DNA from: Actinomycetota bacterium | GTDB lineage: Bacteria > Actinomycetota > Thermoleophilia > UBA2241 | Reading direction: 5' to 3' | Assembly (NCBI GenBank): GCA_012719015.1 | Contig: JAAYBE010000273.1 | Coordinates: 1-10,580 of the forward strand | DNA: 10,580 nucleotides | Shown here: positions 1 through 6,675 of the stretch, piece by piece | Layout of the letters: each line of letters starts with the position of its first letter | How positions within the stretch are numbered: position 1 is the stretch's first letter | Position numbers and translations under genes: made by a program | The notes under the pieces: generated by a model | The model's input: the letters and a program-made list of their open reading frames with translations, nothing else | The model's database searches: none | What the model was told of the DNA's origin: nothing

Positions 1-242
1 CAGACCGTGTACGTGAGGTCCGCGGCCGCACGGCCACGGTGGTCCTCGGGGAGGATCCCGATGGAGACGCCGCCTGCACGTCGCACTCCTCGGGCGACCG
101 CCTCCATGACTCCCTCGCGGCCGCCGCAGACCACGACGACGCCGCGCTGGGCGAGGAGCTCACCCAGCTCCTCGGCCTTCGCCGACAGCTCGGCCGAGGC
201 CCGGCCGGCGCCGATGACGCTGATGTAGACGGGCGCAGTCAG
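1..242 (-). CDS. TIGR00725/LOG-like Rossmann-fold protein, N-terminal 80 codons (runs off left edge)
   Basis: The minus strand encodes 80 residues that open with TAPVYISVIGAGRAS after the start codon. They continue through a nucleotide-binding glycine cluster, CGGREGVMEAVARG (about residues 39-52), and GGVSIGILPE (57-66). This is the signature of the TIGR00725 branch of the LOG/DprA-like superfamily, whose members bind nucleotides or related ligands; the exact reaction of this branch is not settled. The C-terminal half lies outside the window. There is no ATG, GTG or TTG in a sensible place. The residue before TAPVY is CTG, which overlaps the upstream acetyltransferase stop as CTGA and lies five bases after a good GAGGAG ribosome site. 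Homologs typically begin at about this point, so I take CTG at 240-242 as the start. It is probably last in a helicase-acetyltransferase operon. Family call is good; function unknown. Confidence 0.8.
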   Translation of the reverse strand, partial: MTAPVYISVIGAGRASAELSAKAEELGELLAQRGVVVVCGGREGVMEAVARGVRRAGGVSIGILPEDHRGRAAADLTYTV

Positions 243-889
243 CGGGGCTCCTCGTGACCGGAGGGCGGCGATGGCGCAATGCCGCGCGGTGATCTCTCCC
301 CATCCGGGGTGGCATCGTGCGCCGGCCGGGCGGGCGGCGCGAACCGGCCGCGGCCGGCCGCCCTGTCCTCCGCCTCGCGCCGGAGACAGGCCCACGGCCG
401 ACGACCGGGCGTGCCGTAGTAGATGTGGAAGTCTGGGCGGTACCCGCGTCGCTCGTAGAGCCGTGCGGCCACGCTGTTGCCCTGGTCGACGCCGATCTCC
501 ACATCCTCGATGCCGAGCCGGTCGAGCTCCTCGTCGACAGCGTCCATGAGCGCCGTGCCGACGCCGTCGCCGCGTTCCCGTGCATCTACGCACAACGCGG
601 CCAGCACGGCGTGCTTGTCGCCTGTGTACCAGACGGGGTCCGGCCCCTCCACGCACACATAGGCGTAACCAACCACCTCGTCTCGCCGCCGGGCGACGAG
701 CACGAAGGCCTCGCCGGCCAGTGTCGCCAGCATCTCCCGACGCTCGAGCTCCCACGACTCGTCGGACGGCCGGACCGGCACGAGTGCGCCCGGGAGGGCG
801 GCCACGTGGTCCATGAGCTGTCTCCAGAGCGGCCCGACGAGCTCGATGTCGGCGGGGTCCAGGCGGTCGATCGCGATGTCGTCGGGCAT
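239..889 (-). CDS. GNAT family N-acetyltransferase
   Basis: A 216-residue acetyltransferase of the GCN5 fold that would transfer an acetyl group from acetyl-CoA to an unidentified amine. Motif A is visible as ALCVDARERGDGVGTAL (about residues 98-114), with the R-G-x-G-x-G pyrophosphate-binding turn. The motif B region NSVAARLYERRGY (138-150) has the usual Asn and Tyr. A GYAYV strand lies at about 74-78. Residues about 165-216 form a Pro/Arg/Ala-rich, probably disordered tail beyond the usual end of the fold. An in-frame GTG at 920-922 exists upstream, but ATG at 887-889 is preferred because AGAGG lies four bases before it, while the GTG has no ribosome site. The last codons double as the ribosome site for the following gene. 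The gene lies 91 bases downstream of the helicase and is probably cotranscribed with it. Substrate cannot be read from the sequence. Confidence 0.9.
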   Translation of the reverse strand: MPDDIAIDRLDPADIELVGPLWRQLMDHVAALPGALVPVRPSDESWELERREMLATLAGEAFVLVARRRDEVVGYAYVCVEGPDPVWYTGDKHAVLAALCVDARERGDGVGTALMDAVDEELDRLGIEDVEIGVDQGNSVAARLYERRGYRPDFHIYYGTPGRRPWACLRREAEDRAAGRGRFAPPARPAHDATPDGERSPRGIAPSPPSGHEEPR

Positions 890-980
890 GGGTCCTCTGG
901 CTGGTCCGGATTCGAGGGGCACGTGGTGCGCGGGAGCCTATCGCAGGCGGACGTGTCTCTGCAGCGTCGCGTCGCCATGC

Positions 981-3284
981 TCAGCCGAGCAGCGCGGCCA
1001 GCAGTCGCACCGCGCCCGGCTTGCTGAGCGGCTCGTTGAGGTTGCCGCACTTGGGGCTCTGCACGCAACTCGGACATCCGGCTTCACAGGGGCACTCGGC
1101 GACCAGCGTGCGGGCGGCGGTCGCGAGGCTCTCGAAGGACCGATAGCCCCGCCGCGAGAGCCCGATCCCGCCGGGGTAGCCGTCATAGACGAAGATGCTC
1201 GGGACATCCGTCTGCCAATGCCAGGACGTGCTCAGGCCTCCGATGTCCCAGCGGTCGCACATGGCGTACAACGGCAGCAGGGCGATGAGGGCGTGCTCGG
1301 CGGCGTGCAGCGCGCCAGGGCCCGCGCGCTCGTCGCCCTCCGACAGGCCGTCGAGCGCCCTGTCGAGGGTCGCCTGAGGGACGGCCACCCAGAACGCCTG
1401 CGTGGGGAAACTCTGCTCGGGCAGGTCCAGGACGGCGGTGTCGAGCACATGCCCGTCGGTCAAGTCCCGCCGCTGGAAGGAGACGACCTGCTCCGTCACC
1501 TCGAGGTCGCCGTGGAAGAGGACGGCGCCGGCCAGCTCCCGCATGTCGGCCTGGCCGGCGATCTGGACGTTCTTGTCGACCTTGACCTGCGTGTAGTAGT
1601 CGCCGTCGAAATCATCCACCAGTACGGTGCGCCCTTCCAGGTCGAGGCGTCGCACCAGATAGCTGTGCCCCAGGTGGAGGTAGACGGCTCCCGGGTGACA
1701 GAAGCGGAACACGCGTTCGAGCTCCACGGTGCCGATCACCTCCCCGCCGTCTCCCTCGACGATGGCGAACTGCTCCCGGCTCGCCGTGCGCAGACCCACG
1801 GCGTGAGCCGGCGAGTACGGGTGTGACCAGACGGACTCGTCCCCGCGACGTCGCAGCCGACCACCCTTGACGAGACGCTCCGCCTGCACCATCCCCTCCG
1901 TGCCGAAGTACTCCTCGTCGGAGGGCGTGAGCGGGATCTCGTAGGCGGCCGCCTCGAGGTGGGGGCCGGTGATGCCCGGGTTGTGAAGGTCGATCACCGC
2001 CTCCTCGACGCTGCCTCCGAGAAGCCGGTCGGGCTCCCGCATGAAGTACTGGTCGAGCGCGTCCTGGCCCGCGACCAGCACGGCGTGGCCCCGTCCCGCC
2101 CGCCCGGCGCGGCCCCACCGTTGTCTGAGGCTGGTCACGGTGCCGGGGAAGCCGAGCACCAACGAGACGTCGAGGTCGCCGACGTCGATACCGAGCTCGA
2201 GCGCCTGCGTCGCGACCACGGCGTCGAGCTCATGTTCGAACAGGCGGCGCTCGACGGAGCGTCGCTGCTCCGGTGTGTACCCGGCCCGATACGGCCGGAT
2301 CCTCTCGGCGCGGTCGCGGCGGCCACGGTCCTCGAGGCGGCGGCGGACGTGACCGTACAGCAGTTCCGCCGCCTTGCGGGTCGGCGCGAAGGCGATCACC
2401 CGTGCTCCCGCGAGCAGGCACTCCGTCGTGACGTGGCCCGCCTCGGCCAGAGCGCTCCTTCGCACCCCGGTCGACGCGTCCTCCAGGGGTGGGTTCCAGA
2501 GCACCACGGTACGCTCCGGGTGCGGTGCCTGGTTCTCGTCCACGACTGCGAAGGGCAGGCCGACGAGACGCCGCGCGAACTCACCGGGGTCGGCGATGGT
2601 CGCCGACGTCAGCACGAACTGCGGATCGGCGCCGTACCGGCGGCACACGCGGCGCAGGCGACGTATGACCTGGGCGACGTGACTGCCGAACACGCCGCGA
2701 TACACGTGTGCCTCATCGAGCACCACATACCGCAGTCGATGGAGGAACTCCGCCCAGCGCTCGTGGGCGGGCAGGATGCCGACGTGCAGCATGTCGGGGT
2801 TGGTGAGCAGGACGCCGGCGCTGCGCCGCAGGAGCGGCCGTTGCTCCCTCGGCGTGTCGCCGTCGTAGATCGCCGGTGTCACGCCGGCGAGATGGAACCG
2901 GTTCAGCTTGCGGGCCTGGTCCTGGGCGAGCGCCTTCGTGGGGAAGAGGAAGAGGGAGCGGGACGAGGGGTCCGCGGCGAAGGATTCGAGGACGGCGAGC
3001 TGGTAGCAGAGGCTCTTCCCGCTCGCCGTCCCCGTGCCGATCGCGACGTGCTCTCCCCTGCGGAGGAGGTCCCGTGTGGCCGCCTGATGACCGAACAGGG
3101 TCTCGACGCCCGCGGCCCGCAACGCATCGCGCACGACCGCCGGGAGGTCCTCCGGCAGAGCGACGCGGCGCCCTGCTCGAGCCGCCTCGTGGGCGACGGC
3201 CACCACCTGCTCATGACCACCGTCCGCGAACAGCGCGTCGAGCGCCGCGGTCCTCTCCCGTGTGCTGGCGACGTCGTCGTCCAC
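981..3284 (-). CDS. mrfA: MrfA-type DEAD/DEAH-box DNA helicase with C-terminal zinc-binding (DUF1998) domain
   Basis: A 767-residue superfamily 2 helicase. Visible motifs are FGHQ (64-67), TASGKS Walker A (86-91), PTKALAQDQ (115-123), TNPDML (161-166), DEAH (190-193), TSATI (226-230), VATQALELGIDVGDLD (357-372) and QRWGRAGRAGR (388-398). The C-terminal third is the DUF1998/MZB domain, with cysteines at 731, 733, 737 and 740 in the pattern CxCxxxCxxC, plus C746. The same order and cysteine spacing occur in Bacillus subtilis MrfA (YprA), a 3'-5' DNA helicase used with MrfB in mitomycin C crosslink repair. Length is normal for the family. The start is GTG at 3282-3284, the first start after an in-frame stop. 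It has no clear ribosome site but has TAAGAT five bases upstream, so a leaderless mRNA is possible. No mrfB exonuclease gene is visible nearby. Symbol assigned by similarity. Confidence 0.93.
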   Translation of the reverse strand: MDDDVASTRERTAALDALFADGGHEQVVAVAHEAARAGRRVALPEDLPAVVRDALRAAGVETLFGHQAATRDLLRRGEHVAIGTGTASGKSLCYQLAVLESFAADPSSRSLFLFPTKALAQDQARKLNRFHLAGVTPAIYDGDTPREQRPLLRRSAGVLLTNPDMLHVGILPAHERWAEFLHRLRYVVLDEAHVYRGVFGSHVAQVIRRLRRVCRRYGADPQFVLTSATIADPGEFARRLVGLPFAVVDENQAPHPERTVVLWNPPLEDASTGVRRSALAEAGHVTTECLLAGARVIAFAPTRKAAELLYGHVRRRLEDRGRRDRAERIRPYRAGYTPEQRRSVERRLFEHELDAVVATQALELGIDVGDLDVSLVLGFPGTVTSLRQRWGRAGRAGRGHAVLVAGQDALDQYFMREPDRLLGGSVEEAVIDLHNPGITGPHLEAAAYEIPLTPSDEEYFGTEGMVQAERLVKGGRLRRRGDESVWSHPYSPAHAVGLRTASREQFAIVEGDGGEVIGTVELERVFRFCHPGAVYLHLGHSYLVRRLDLEGRTVLVDDFDGDYYTQVKVDKNVQIAGQADMRELAGAVLFHGDLEVTEQVVSFQRRDLTDGHVLDTAVLDLPEQSFPTQAFWVAVPQATLDRALDGLSEGDERAGPGALHAAEHALIALLPLYAMCDRWDIGGLSTSWHWQTDVPSIFVYDGYPGGIGLSRRGYRSFESLATAARTLVAECPCEAGCPSCVQSPKCGNLNEPLSKPGAVRLLAALLG

Positions 3285-3289
3285 GGGAT

Positions 3290-3295
3290 CATCTT
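3290..3295 (-). promoter_or_regulatory. Candidate -10 box of the helicase gene (possible leaderless start)
   Basis: On the minus strand TAAGAT fits the actinobacterial TANNNT -10 pattern and ends five bases before the GTG start. That would place the transcript start at or next to the start codon. No good -35 hexamer is seen at 16-18 bases, so this is a suggestion from position and sequence only. Confidence 0.35.
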
Positions 3296-3380
3296 ACGCC
3301 TCGACCGTGGGCGGCCGGGCGGTCGCGGAGCCCGGCGCGACGGAGGCTGCAGCCGCCCGCGGGCGCCGGTCGTCATATGG

Positions 3381-3404
3381 AAGGGGGCGCTGCCGCGCCC
3401 CCTT
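3381..3404 (-). terminator. Perfect 10-bp hairpin downstream of the CAP gene
   Basis: AAGGGGGCGC and GCGCCCCCTT pair perfectly around a four-base loop. The hairpin sits 29 bases past the stop of the minus-strand CAP gene and about 100 bases before the helicase start. Only two T residues follow the stem in the direction of transcription, so it is either a weak-tract intrinsic terminator, which is common in high-GC Actinobacteria, or a 3'-end stabiliser. It probably separates the CAP gene from the helicase operon. Confidence 0.55.
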
Positions 3405-3432
3405 GAGTCCGCCTCCGTCTGCCCCCCTGCTC

Positions 3433-3960
3433 CTACTTGATCACGCGGCGTCCCAGGTCCAGGGTGAAGAACCAGACCACGCCGTCGATGCCGCGGAAGC
3501 CGGTCTCGGTCTTCTTCGCGCCCACGCCGATGTCGCGGAACGCCTTCGTGAGGATGACCCGACGATGGCCCTTGGAGTTCATCCAAGCCTTGACGACCAG
3601 ACAGGGACTCGAGCAGAGGCCGGTGGCGTACTGGATGTTCTCGCCGGCCTTCCGGAGCCTGTAGCCCTTGCCGGGGTATCCGTGCCGGACGAGCCGTGCC
3701 GACCAGGGCTCGCCGTTCGAGGAGTCGTGGCCGAAGTGCTTGTGGAGACTCATGTCCGCGGAGTGGCTGCGGGCCGCGTTGACGAGCTTGGCGTTGACAC
3801 GGAGTCTCGGGAGCCCCCGCTTGGCGCGCACCTTGTTGATCTGCGCGACGAGCTGGGCCTCGTATTTGTTGAGGGAGACGGCCGCGACGGCGGGGCCGGC
3901 GAGGAACAGCGCACAGACCGCGACGAGAAGGATGACGATGACGACGCGCTGTGCCCTCAA
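3433..3960 (-). CDS. Secreted CAP/SCP-domain protein (YkwD-like)
   Basis: A 175-residue exported protein. Residues 1-26 are a Sec signal peptide: RAQR, a hydrophobic core and an AVA/A cleavage region. The remainder is one CAP domain (cysteine-rich secretory protein, antigen 5, PR-1 superfamily). Visible family landmarks are LVNAARSHSADM (59-70, H66), HFGHDS (75-80), GENIQ (106-110, E107) and WMNSKGHRRVIL (126-137, H132), which supply the usual His/Glu cavity residues. C116 and C120 could form a disulfide. Bacterial CAP proteins are extracellular or spore/envelope-associated; their biochemical role is mostly unknown. The start is TTG at 3958-3960, fixed by a near-perfect GGAGGTGA site six bases upstream and by the signal peptide beginning there. 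C16 is not in a lipobox (V precedes it), so I do not call it a lipoprotein. It appears monocistronic. Confidence 0.9.
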   Translation of the reverse strand: MRAQRVVIVILLVAVCALFLAGPAVAAVSLNKYEAQLVAQINKVRAKRGLPRLRVNAKLVNAARSHSADMSLHKHFGHDSSNGEPWSARLVRHGYPGKGYRLRKAGENIQYATGLCSSPCLVVKAWMNSKGHRRVILTKAFRDIGVGAKKTETGFRGIDGVVWFFTLDLGRRVIK

Positions 3961-3976
3961 CCCGGCTCACCTCCCG

Positions 3977-4002
3977 GCCCGGCGCCGGTCGCTGCGCCGG
4001 GC
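3977..4002 (-). promoter_or_regulatory. 9-bp hairpin in the CAP gene leader, abutting the ribosome site
   Basis: GCCCGGCGC and GCGCCGGGC form a perfect nine-base-pair stem with an eight-base loop in the 5' leader of the CAP gene. It ends two bases before the GGAGGTGA ribosome site at 3967-3974. It could modulate translation or be incidental in a GC-rich leader. The rest of the 3961-4189 divergent gap shows no gene. Confidence 0.35.
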
Positions 4003-4150
4003 GTCGTGGTCCGCGTGTGTGGTCCCGTACAGATCAGGTATCGGGTGTCGGTCGACGGAGTTGAGAGGTGCGAGGGTGGAAGTATCGCCTGCTCTGGCGA
4101 CGCCGCGCCGGCACGCGGGTCTCATTTCCTCGGCCGCCGCGGCGCGAGGC

Positions 4151-4179
4151 TTGCGGCCGGACAGCCGGCGTTGTAGCTT
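4151..4179 (+). promoter_or_regulatory. Candidate promoter of the LytM-like/phosphorylase pair
   Basis: TTGCGG (4151-4156), a 17-base spacer and TAGCTT (4174-4179) lie directly before the ATG at 4190. A start about seven bases past the -10 box would leave a leader of only about four bases. This agrees with the absence of a convincing ribosome site before the ATG. Confidence 0.4.
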
Positions 4180-4189
4180 GGCGGGCGAC

Positions 4190-4975
4190 ATGCACACCAG
4201 TCCGGGCAGTCAGCACCGGCGGAGAGCGACCCGCCGGCGCAGTCAGATAGTCCGCCGGCGTGTGGTCGCGCTGGTCGTCCTCGTGACCCTCATCTCCCTC
4301 GCCGTCTGGGTCGCGTACGCCATCCCCGGCCAGACGCCGGCCCGCGTGCCGGCGGGTGCCGCGCTGCCCGCGGCCGGCCGTGCCGTCGACTCGGACGAGA
4401 CACTCGTGGTGGCACGCATCGAGGGCGTCGACGTGCTGCTGCCGGTCGCCCGCGAGGCGACCACTGCGGTGGCGTTCCACCCCGTCGACGAGCGCGACGC
4501 CGTGGCGTTCACCCCGGTGGGCAAGCGCGTCGCGGGCGGCGGGCTGGGCGATAAGCTCGCCGGCATCTTCGCCGAGGGAGGAGGCGTCCAGTACTACCTC
4601 ATGGACGGCAACGGGCGCGCGGAGTCCTCCCCCACCGCGGGACTGGACGTGGGGGCGGTGCCCGGGTCCCCCGTCGTGTCGCCGGTCGACGGCAAGGTCG
4701 TCGCCGTCAAGGAGCACAGCGTGCTGGGTCGTTACCGGGACGTCGAGATCGACATCGCGCTCGCTGCGGACCCCTCCCTCCTGCTGATCGTCACGCACAT
4801 CGCCAAGCCGGGCGTCGAGATGGGCGAGGTCGTGTCGCGCGGCGCGACGGTGCTCGGCGCCGTGCGCGGGTTCCCACCTGGTCTCGAGCAGGCCCTCAGC
4901 CGGCTCACCTCGGACAACGGCGACCATGTGCAGATGATGGTGCTGCGGGTCACGCCGGAACTGGCCGGCTGGTGA
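4190..4975 (+). CDS. Membrane-anchored LytM/M23-fold protein, apparently without catalytic zinc site
   Basis: A 261-residue protein with an Arg-rich cytoplasmic N-terminus (about 10-24), one transmembrane segment (25-46) and an extracytoplasmic domain. Residues about 147-252 follow the M23/LytM core: TAGLDVGAVPGSPVVSPVDGK (149-169), a VEIDIAL strand, LLLIVTHI (197-204), a GEVVSRGATVLGAV loop (212-225) and DHVQMMVLRV (245-254). In active M23 enzymes the zinc ligands are the His and Asp of HxxxD and the last His of HxH. Here the first position is T149, D153 remains, and HxH reads H246-V-Q248, so two of three ligands are missing. A regulatory or scaffold role, as for degenerate LytM proteins of the EnvC/NlpD kind, is therefore more likely than peptidoglycan cleavage. 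The ATG at 4190 is chosen because sequence upstream is only an antisense shadow of the CAP gene. Its stop overlaps the next start (GTGA). Confidence 0.72.
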   Translation: MHTSPGSQHRRRATRRRSQIVRRRVVALVVLVTLISLAVWVAYAIPGQTPARVPAGAALPAAGRAVDSDETLVVARIEGVDVLLPVAREATTAVAFHPVDERDAVAFTPVGKRVAGGGLGDKLAGIFAEGGGVQYYLMDGNGRAESSPTAGLDVGAVPGSPVVSPVDGKVVAVKEHSVLGRYRDVEIDIALAADPSLLLIVTHIAKPGVEMGEVVSRGATVLGAVRGFPPGLEQALSRLTSDNGDHVQMMVLRVTPELAGW

Positions 4976-5796
4976 CCGGCGTGGCCGTCCCCGCGGCGAC
5001 CCGGGCGGTCATCGGCGGCTCAGGGTCCCTCGCCGCCGACTTCCCCGGCGACCTGCACCCGGAGGCACGCGTCGTGGACGCCGGCCTCGTGTTCGACACG
5101 CCCTGGGGCGAGAGTCCGCCGTTCACGCTGTTCGAGCTCGGCGGCGAACGTGCCCTGCACGTCGGGATGCACGGCTGGCGCGCGGGGGTCTCGCGTGGAC
5201 GTGCCTCGCGCCAGGTGTTCAGCGTCCTGCACCGGGCCGGCGTCAGGCGCATCGTCTCGGACGCAGGCGTCGGCAGCCTGAACCACCTGCTCGATCCCGG
5301 GGACCTCGTCGTGGTGGACGACTTCGTCGACATGACGACCGACCGGGACCGCTACGGTGTGGTCGCCGGCGGTCACCTGCTCATCATGCGCGACGCGGTG
5401 TGCGCCGCCGGGCGCGAGGCGCTGGTGGGCGCGGCCAGGCGCCACGCGCCGGAACGCCGCCTGTTCACGCGCGGGACCTACGTGGTCACCGAGGGGCCGC
5501 GCTTCGAGTCGCCCGCCGAGGTCCGTTTCCTCCAGACGCTCGGCGACGTGGTGGGGCAGAGCTTCTGCCCCGAGGTGTGGCTGGCGCGCGACATCGACGC
5601 CTGCTACGCGGGCATCTACCTCGTCGTGAACTACGGCGAGGGGGTCGTGCAGGAGTGGGAGCACGACCTTCTGGCGCAGATCTTCCACGAGGACGCGGCG
5701 CTGATGGGCCGCATCCTCCTCGACGCGCTGGCCGCCCTGCCCCCCGGCGACGAGTGTCGCTGCCGGGACCTGCGCAAGCCCACGCTCCTCGGCTGA
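4972..5796 (+). CDS. Divergent MTAP/PNP-family purine nucleoside phosphorylase
   Basis: A 274-residue cytoplasmic member of the methylthioadenosine/purine nucleoside phosphorylase family, which splits nucleosides with phosphate to give base and ribose-1-phosphate. Landmarks are AVIGGSG (12-18, phosphate loop), FDTPWG (41-46), GMHGWR (65-70), SDAGVGSL (96-103), PGDLVVVDDFVDMT (109-122), GTYVVTEGPRFESPAE (168-183), CPEVWLA (199-205) and VVNYGEG (218-224). Compared from memory with human MTAP, the phosphate Thr is Ser, RH of RHGRQH is M66-H67, the NMT substrate segment is G-Q-S (195-197), and adenine-binding D220/D222 are N220/G222. The specificity is thus probably not plain MTAP. A C-terminal CxC (C262, C264) recalls the disulfide motif of archaeal MTAPII. 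The GTG start overlaps the preceding stop, indicating translational coupling. The substrate is unproven. Confidence 0.85.
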   Translation: MTGVAVPAATRAVIGGSGSLAADFPGDLHPEARVVDAGLVFDTPWGESPPFTLFELGGERALHVGMHGWRAGVSRGRASRQVFSVLHRAGVRRIVSDAGVGSLNHLLDPGDLVVVDDFVDMTTDRDRYGVVAGGHLLIMRDAVCAAGREALVGAARRHAPERRLFTRGTYVVTEGPRFESPAEVRFLQTLGDVVGQSFCPEVWLARDIDACYAGIYLVVNYGEGVVQEWEHDLLAQIFHEDAALMGRILLDALAALPPGDECRCRDLRKPTLLG

Positions 5797-5801
5797 CGGT
5801 G

Positions 5802-5867
5802 GCCGCGGTGGAGCGCCCCCGCGGCGTGCCTCCCGGCATCTGCGCGTGGCCGCTCAGCCGCTGAGCG
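5802..5867. terminator. Two GC-rich hairpins at a convergent gene junction
   Basis: GCCGCGG (5802-5808) pairs with CCGCGGC (5819-5825). CGCTCAG (5851-5857) pairs with CTGAGCG (5861-5867) around a three-base loop, overlapping the stop codon of the minus-strand protease. Neither has a T-tract, so termination from either side is plausible but not proven. Confidence 0.35.
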
Positions 5868-6675
5868 CCCAGGTCGTCACCGCGACGGCGTTGAACAGGG
5901 CGTGCATGACGATGCTGGTCCAGAGAGAGCCGGTGCGCCGGTAGGCCCAGGCGAGGACGAAGCCGAGCCCCGCCAGGGGGACGAACACCTCGAACTGCAG
6001 GTGGGCGCAGCCGAAGACGACCGCCGACACGAGGGCGCCTGCCATCCAGCCCCACGAGTTGGCCAGGCCGCGGAACAGGAAGCCCCTGAAGACGACCTCC
6101 TCGAACAGCGGCGCCATCACCACCGCCAGCAGGACGAAGAGCACCAGCCCGACCCCGGTGTGCGGGAACTCACGGATGATGGGTTGCTGCTCAGGGTGCA
6201 CCAGGAGGCCGTGGACGACCGTCAATGCGTACACCGCGCCGAGGCCGGCCGGGACGACCCACACGAACGAGCGGTCTGGCCGCCGGAGCCCCCACAGCGC
6301 GAGCGAGCGGCCTGCCGTCCGCAGAGAGAAGAGCCAGGCCGCGAAAGTCTGCCATCCGTAGAACACCGCGGCACTCGTGACGAGCAACGTCGCGCTGAAG
6401 ACGGTCACATCGGTGCGTGTGCGCGATCCGCCGAGCCCTGCGGCGAGGGAGAGGAGCAGCTGGGGGCCCCACCCCACGGCGAGGCCCGCCGCCGCCCCCG
6501 TCCAGCGCCAGGACGCCTGCGGCAGCGAGAACGGAGGATCCGACGTGGCCGCCCGGGGGGGCGTGGACCGCCCGCCGCCGGGCGACAGCGGAGGCGGCAC
6601 GTGTCGTCCACGCACGGACGCCCCCGCGTCTGCGTGTGGGGGCGGCTGTCCGCCGCCTCTCGTCTGTCCGTCCAT
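5854..6675 (-). CDS. CPBP (Abi/Rce1-like) intramembrane metalloprotease
   Basis: A 273-residue multi-pass membrane protein with the glutamic CPBP protease signature. The landmarks are FEEVVFRG (191-198, the EExxxR motif with E192, E193 and R197), FGCAH (221-225, FxxxH) and HALFN (258-262, HxxxN). Hydrophobic segments lie at about 59-80, 91-117, 138-158, 174-189, 212-224, 228-244 and 251-270. Residues 1-55 are Gly/Pro/Arg-rich and probably a disordered cytosolic tail. The family includes Rce1-type CAAX proteases and bacterial proteins linked to bacteriocin self-immunity or membrane-protein processing; no bacteriocin gene is seen here, so the substrate is unknown. The ATG at 6673-6675 follows a modest AAGGCGGGA site. 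A start after the Pro-rich tail cannot be excluded. It converges with the phosphorylase gene and diverges from the rpmG operon. Confidence 0.9.
   Translation of the reverse strand: MDGQTRGGGQPPPHADAGASVRGRHVPPPLSPGGGRSTPPRAATSDPPFSLPQASWRWTGAAAGLAVGWGPQLLLSLAAGLGGSRTRTDVTVFSATLLVTSAAVFYGWQTFAAWLFSLRTAGRSLALWGLRRPDRSFVWVVPAGLGAVYALTVVHGLLVHPEQQPIIREFPHTGVGLVLFVLLAVVMAPLFEEVVFRGFLFRGLANSWGWMAGALVSAVVFGCAHLQFEVFVPLAGLGFVLAWAYRRTGSLWTSIVMHALFNAVAVTTWALSG

Noticed and set aside
890..922. Earlier GTG start for the acetyltransferase.
   Set aside because: There is no ribosome site before it, and the extra 11 residues do not resemble a conserved part of the fold.
813..1826. Plus-strand open reading frame of about 337 codons.
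   Set aside because: It is a shadow of the acetyltransferase and the helicase C-terminus, both of which are clearly coded on the minus strand.
1959..3440. A long plus-strand open reading frame (about 490 codons) antisense to the helicase gene.
   Set aside because: The opposite strand carries all helicase motifs in order. The plus-strand translation has no recognisable domain, and long antisense frames are expected at this GC content.
3433..3960. Lipoprotein reading of the CAP protein because of a Cys at residue 16.
   Set aside because: The preceding residue is Val and the LxxC lipobox rule is not met. The AVA/A site after residue 26 is a normal signal peptidase I site.
3668..4189. In-frame upstream extension of the LytM-like gene to an ATG at 3668.
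   Set aside because: It would run antisense through the CAP gene and place about 174 unrelated residues before the signal-anchor. The ATG at 4190 fits the membrane-anchor topology and the promoter position.
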